A DNA stretch of 64,000 nucleotides from VAZQ01 sp963817015 (GTDB taxonomy: Bacteria > Pseudomonadota > Alphaproteobacteria > Rhizobiales > Xanthobacteraceae), in contig CAWFMV010000016.1 of NCBI GenBank assembly GCA_963817015.1, forward strand, positions 62,001-126,000, written 5' to 3'. The notes beneath the pieces were generated by a model. That model saw nothing but the letters and a program-made list of their open reading frames with translations, was not told the origin of the DNA and ran no database searches. Every line of letters starts with the position of its first letter. Within the stretch, counting starts at the first letter, position 1. The position numbers were made by a program, and so were the translations under genes. Below, piece after piece: positions 60,317 to 64,000 of the stretch.

Positions 60317-61584
60317 TCACTTCTTTGTAACGTCGGCCCTTCCCTTGGAAGCGGGGGCAGGGGCTGCCTCTCGCCTCGGAGCTGCGGGCGCCGGTGCGCC
60401 GACCGGTGCTGCCGCCGGCGTGACGCTGATCGCTGGGTTCGGTACGCCCTGAGCCTCCCAGAAGCGCGCCAGATGGCGCTCGACAATGCGATCATACTCG
60501 CCGCTTTCACGCAGCTTCTCGAGCGAGCTGTTCACATAATACAGGATGGTGCGCGCGTGCGGATGCGACTTGGAGACCAGCACATGAAAGGTTGTGAGCG
60601 CTATCGGCTGCTCGATCATGCGCACCTTGTCGGCCAGAGCCCGAGCGAGGTGATGCTTGCGCGCCCGGCCAGCTCCAACTCCACCACGCCATCGACCGTG
60701 GCGGTGTCCAGCAGGCGGAAGCACTCATCGACCGTTGGCGGTCGCATCAGGACGATCCTGTTGTCGCGCACCCAGCCGCGCCCGTGGTCGTCAAGCTCAT
60801 GGACCGGCTGACCGGCCGGAACGCACAGCGTCGCGCCGGCAATTTCTTCATTGCGGAGCGACTTGAAGCGCGAGCTCGACTGCACGAACAATCCGGTGAT
60901 CACTTCATAGAGCGGCTCGGAGAAGAAGAAGCGCTGACAGCGGAACTGTGAGGTTTGCTCGAGATTGACGCCATCGCAGTTCGGGCGCGCCCAGGGGAAG
61001 CCGACGTCGAACGCGCGCGTCAGCAACAGCGGATTGAGGTGGGCCGACCAGTCATTGACCCAGGACACACCGTAGTCGAAGCGGCCCTTGGCCTCATCCT
61101 TGACCAGCCCCATGGCGGCAGCGATCACCTGGGTCAGCATGCCTCCGCCCTCAAGCGAGCGCCCGGTGAAGGGTGCAAAGCCATCGGCGGTCAGAAACTC
61201 GATGCGCCGCACCAGCGACGAGATGATGATGGACGCCTCGCTTGGCGTCTGCGTCTGCGCGGGCGTTGTGGCAATAGGCGGCAGCGGCTGGGCCTGCTGG
61301 CCGCCGCCGACACATGGGAGCCGCAGCGTGAACCCGGGCACCAGCAAGGACACGTTGGTGCCGAGACGGTCCTGGTTGGCGTAGAAAATAATCGTCCACT
61401 GCGCCGGATTGCCGTACACGCGTGCCGCGATCTGAGCGAGCGTTTCGCCTTCCTTGATTGTGTAGTCGGTGCCGCAGGTCTGCGCTTGCGCTGCCACTGG
61501 TCGCATCACGCCGACGAAAGCAAGCAAAACAACAAGAAGCAGCAGGTGGCGTCGGAAGCTATTACCGTCCGAGATGGCCCGCAT
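60317..61584 (-). CDS. secreted LysM protein with family 3-like binding domain
   Basis: About 422 residues. Signal peptide LLLLVVLLAFVGVMRPVAAQ. One LysM domain (about 37-88): CGTDYTIKEGETLAQIAARV, NPAQWTIIFYANQDRLG, LLVPGFTLRLPC, predicted to bind peptidoglycan. The diverged binding domain (about 125-375) has VGFPWARPNCDGVNLE, EPLYEVITGLFVQSSSRF, DHGRGWVRDNRIVLMRPPTV and YDRIVERHLARFW. Alanine/proline-rich tail. One frame change near 60640. Shares its binding domain with the receptor at 57382. Encoded between the two GTPase genes, which suggests a functional link. Confidence 0.8.
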
Positions 61585-61907
61585 CTTGGCTTCCCCCCGT
61601 CAAGCGATAAACTCTAAAGCTGTTATTCCAGTTCAACGCGATGCCCAGCGAAAGAATTGCCACCCGAAGATTGAACAGCTGAAGAATTGCCAGCTGAAGA
61701 AACATACGTTGGAAGTCTTCGCCGAATTTATTTCATCGTTATTATCGCTGAGTGAGGATTGCGGCGAATTTTGGTTATCACGCATTTCGCAATCGACGAA
61801 ACGATCTGCAGCGTATTCGAGATTGTTTTTTACATGAATGCAACGTAGGTCACGTGCGTGCGCCTGACGAGATTGAGAAACAAAACAAACAATGTGACAG
61901 TTGAAGT
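61585..61907. other. AT-rich intergenic region upstream of the LysM gene
   Basis: 323 bases, markedly more AT-rich than the flanks between about 61650 and 61900. Contains related short units (GAAGAATTGCCA twice, with GAAGATTGAACAGCTGAAG between them). Probably carries the promoter for the LysM-GTPase pair; also an open frame of no clear meaning. Confidence 0.5.
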
Positions 61908-64000
61908 TCAAGACGCGCCGCGAACGTCGTGCTCAATGGTCTCCAGTCGGTCGGCCAGGAGACCCATGTCGGCCGCCTGTTTTTTGAGCTCGGTGATGTG
62001 AGCCTCTCGCATCCTTTGCAACTCAGGAGAGTCGCGCAGCAAATTCTCACTTGCGCGAGCTGCGTCCTCCCGCTCGAGCCGGGCTCGCTTCTGCTCCTGA
62101 AGGATTTCGATCAGGCCGGCATAGATGAGATTTGCCTCTTGCAGGGCGGAGGAGTGCCGCGCCTCGAGCTGGCTGCGGGCGGCTTGCACCAGCGTGCCCG
62201 CAATCGCGGCAAACTCGCTTTCGATCAGGCGAGCAAGCGCGGCGGCGCGCCGCTCGCCGGTGCGGCTCGGTCTCCACCAGCGCCGCCACCGCGGCTCGTC
62301 GAGCTCGAGAATGATGCTCGGCGTGCCGATCGTCGGTAGCTCGATGCCGATCGATACGCTGCCGGCCTCCGGTTTGGTCCATTTGGTATTGTAGCGTGTC
62401 AGCGTCTGCTGCAATTGCTGCAAAGTCTCATGCTCGACCTTGAGCATCTCGCCTTCGGCCTCGCGATAGGCCAGCACCAGCGCCTCCTCGAGCTGCTGGC
62501 GCATGAGGGCAAGATCGCAGTTCCAGACGGAGCTGCTGTTGTGCCCTTCGGCAATAGCAGTGCGCAGCTTCGTGCATTCCGCTTCGGAAAAGCTGCGCAT
62601 CGTTGAGCGCAAGGTCTCGGAAATCTTCGCACCATGCTCATCAACCAGGCGGTTGCCGCGCTCCTTCAGGCCAGCCAGGGTGGCCTTGACCTCGGTCTCG
62701 GTGGCTTCCAGCTCGTCATCGCTGCCGATCGGGGCTTCATCTTGCGAGAGCTCAGCGAGCTCGTGCCGGGCTGCGTTTTCGGCCACCCGGGCAAGATCGC
62801 AGAACGATCGCGATACCCGCGACAAGATGCGGCCGATGTGACATTCGGGCGTCAGCTGGGCCAGGGCATCGAATAGCGCGGGCAGGCCCGAGCAGAGGAG
62901 CAGGTCCTGAGCGCGCTGCTCCTTGTCGCCCGTGCCGTGACCGAGATGCTGCGCATAGGCCTGTGCTTTGGCGGACCAGGCGCGCTCAGTCTCGCCGTCC
63001 AGGCCGCGCAGGGCGGTGTCGGCCCAGAATGCGCTGCCAGCTACGACGGGAAGCTCCGACCCCGGAAGCTCGCGGCGCAGGCCCTCCCTGACGTGCCGCA
63101 TGATGATCGGAACGTCACGCACCAGGTCGCCGAGCTGGTCGATCCTGTTGAGGAACACCACGATGCGATCCTTGTTCAGCCCGCGCAGAATGCGGAGCAA
63201 GGCGACATCGGCGGTCGACAGGGCCTGCTGTGGTGTGAGCACCACGATGTGGATATGGGCGCTCTCCGAGCGTGCGCCGGGCGATCTCGTCGCGCACCAG
63301 ATAGGGATCGTTGGTCCCCGGCGTGTCGATGATGGTGGTCGGGAAACTGAACTCGCTCCTGCCAAAATAGAGATCAGCGGTCTTGATGATGTCGGAGTAG
63401 ACGCCTTTCTGCTCGCTCGCGTTGTCGGGAAGGCTGGCACAGATGTAGCGCTCGAGGTCCTCCGGCGACAGCAGGGAATAAACGTGCTTCTTGCCGAGGA
63501 GCGAGTTCGAGCGTCGGGCCCAATCGCAACGTCGTGCGACGGCGCATCTCTTCGACGTGCTTTTGCAGGAGCTCGACCCTGAAGCCAGGCACCAGGCTCT
63601 GCGTGAGCTCGCGGATCTCGGCCACTGCCGTTGGCAAGCTGCTCCCACTCGTCGGGTGCGAAGAAGCTGAACTCGGCGGCGACGTTCGGAGGCGCGTCGG
63701 CAAGGCCGAAATGGATCCGCGTCACCGCCGTGGTCCACGGATTGACGTCGGTCGGCAGGAGGCCGGGCTTGCCCATGAGCGCGTTGATCAGGCTGCTCTT
63801 GCCGGCCTTGACCTGCCCAATGACGCCGACGCGGCAGGCGAGGCGATCGAGCAGGCGCAGCGTGTCATCGACGAAGGAGCTGCCCTGCAGCAGTCCCTGC
63901 AGGGACCGCAGCTCGCCTCCGCACCGGATCAGCTCCGACCGCATGGTCTCGAGCTTGTCACCGATCGCCTGACGATTGAGTTCCGGAGCCTGAGACGGCG
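61908..64000 (-). CDS. large dynamin-like GTPase (5' end possibly outside window)
   Basis: At least 690 residues. GTPase domain: P-loop VGVIGQVKAGKSSLINALMG, switch-I region LLPTDVNPWTTAVTRIHFG, G3 TTIIDTPGTNDPYLVRDEIA and G4 RIVVFLNRIDQLGDLVRDV. After a helical middle region come long coiled-coil stretches (VKATLAGLKERGNRLVDEHG, RARLEREDAARASENLLRDS, ITELKKQAADMGLLADRLET). A Trp/Arg-rich patch (LDEPRWRRWWRPSRTGERRA) could be a membrane-contact paddle. Three or so frame changes at 63290-63640. ATG 63944 is possible, but the frame stays open and protein-like to 64000, so the true start may lie beyond. Confidence 0.83.
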   Translation of the reverse strand, partial: PSQAPELNRQAIGDKLETMRSELIRCGGELRSLQGLLQGSSFVDDTLRLLDRLACRVGVIGQVKAGKSSLINALMGKPGLLPTDVNPWTTAVTRIHFGLADAPPNVAAEFSFFAPDEWEQLANGSGRDPRAHAEPGAWLQGRAPAKARRRDAPSHDVAIGPDARTRSSARSTFIPCCRRRTSSATSVPAFPTTRASRKASTPTSSRPLISILAGASSVSRPPSSTRRGPTIPIWCATRSPGARSESAHIHIVVLTPQQALSTADVALLRILRGLNKDRIVVFLNRIDQLGDLVRDVPIIMRHVREGLRRELPGSELPVVAGSAFWADTALRGLDGETERAWSAKAQAYAQHLGHGTGDKEQRAQDLLLCSGLPALFDALAQLTPECHIGRILSRVSRSFCDLARVAENAARHELAELSQDEAPIGSDDELEATETEVKATLAGLKERGNRLVDEHGAKISETLRSTMRSFSEAECTKLRTAIAEGHNSSSVWNCDLALMRQQLEEALVLAYREAEGEMLKVEHETLQQLQQTLTRYNTKWTKPEAGSVSIGIELPTIGTPSIILELDEPRWRRWWRPSRTGERRAAALARLIESEFAAIAGTLVQAARSQLEARHSSALQEANLIYAGLIEILQEQKRARLEREDAARASENLLRDSPELQRMREAHITELKKQAADMGLLADRLETIEHDVRGAS

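Noticed and set aside
1..64000. tRNA, rRNA, CRISPR arrays, intact transposase or prophage genes.
   Set aside because: None could be supported; repeats found are isolated dyads or short tandem units, not regularly spaced arrays.

Overview
This is a GC-rich chromosomal window that looks alphaproteobacterial, most like a soil or freshwater member of the Hyphomicrobiales (Bradyrhizobium/Rhodoplanes-type). The grounds are a hopanoid operon (hpnC-hpnD-hpnE-shc) with a divergent ispA, a very large stock of orphan periplasmic binding proteins, and gene families common in that order. No rRNA, tRNA, CRISPR array or intact insertion sequence was found. Many conserved genes are split by one-base frame changes, densely from 1 to about 13 kb and again in scattered places to 64 kb. 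Because the fragments join into full-length proteins with intact catalytic motifs, I read most of these as uncorrected sequencing indels and give each gene its full reconstructed span.

Layout. 0.1-6.2 kb: hopanoid and isoprenoid synthesis, with tight translational coupling. 6.3-13.1 kb: a quinone oxidoreductase, an alpha/beta hydrolase, two solute-binding proteins, an SDR dehydrogenase and two tandem dihydrodipicolinate-synthase-like aldolases. 13.4-16.6 kb: two tandem secreted NHL beta-propellers and a Bug-type binding protein. 16.7-19.7 kb: a large multi-membrane-span patatin. 19.8-32.5 kb: an accessory catabolic stretch (cupin, VOC dioxygenase-like, FAD hydroxylase, class II aldolase, LigB-LigA ring-cleavage fusion, dihydroxyphthalate-decarboxylase-like protein) interleaved with four further binding proteins that have no adjacent permease. 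32.6-33.9 kb: cbpA-cbpM chaperone pair. 34.1-39.3 kb: a likely exported redox module (Tat-signal ThDP enzyme, small cytochrome c, two-subunit molybdenum hydroxylase).

39.3-44.8 kb is a scarred region. It holds a relic of a second molybdenum-hydroxylase gene, a DUF5996 gene, a truncated ethanolamine ammonia-lyase region bracketed by near-identical 20-bp palindromes, a di-heme cytochrome and two large hairpin elements. 44.7-56.1 kb holds a SUFU-domain protein, small membrane proteins, an MFS transporter, a TolB-like propeller, a three-module M1-M28-PDZ peptidase, an OsmC protein and a flavin monooxygenase.

56.3-64.0 kb is the most promising candidate for an undescribed system. It has two dynamin-like GTPases, a single-span anchored protein, and two secreted receptors. 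The receptors share a diverged solute-binding domain with four conserved cysteines, but one carries a TAXI-type module and the other a LysM domain. This suggests cytoplasmic membrane-remodelling GTPases linked to periplasmic or peptidoglycan sensing; that link is inference from gene neighbourhood.
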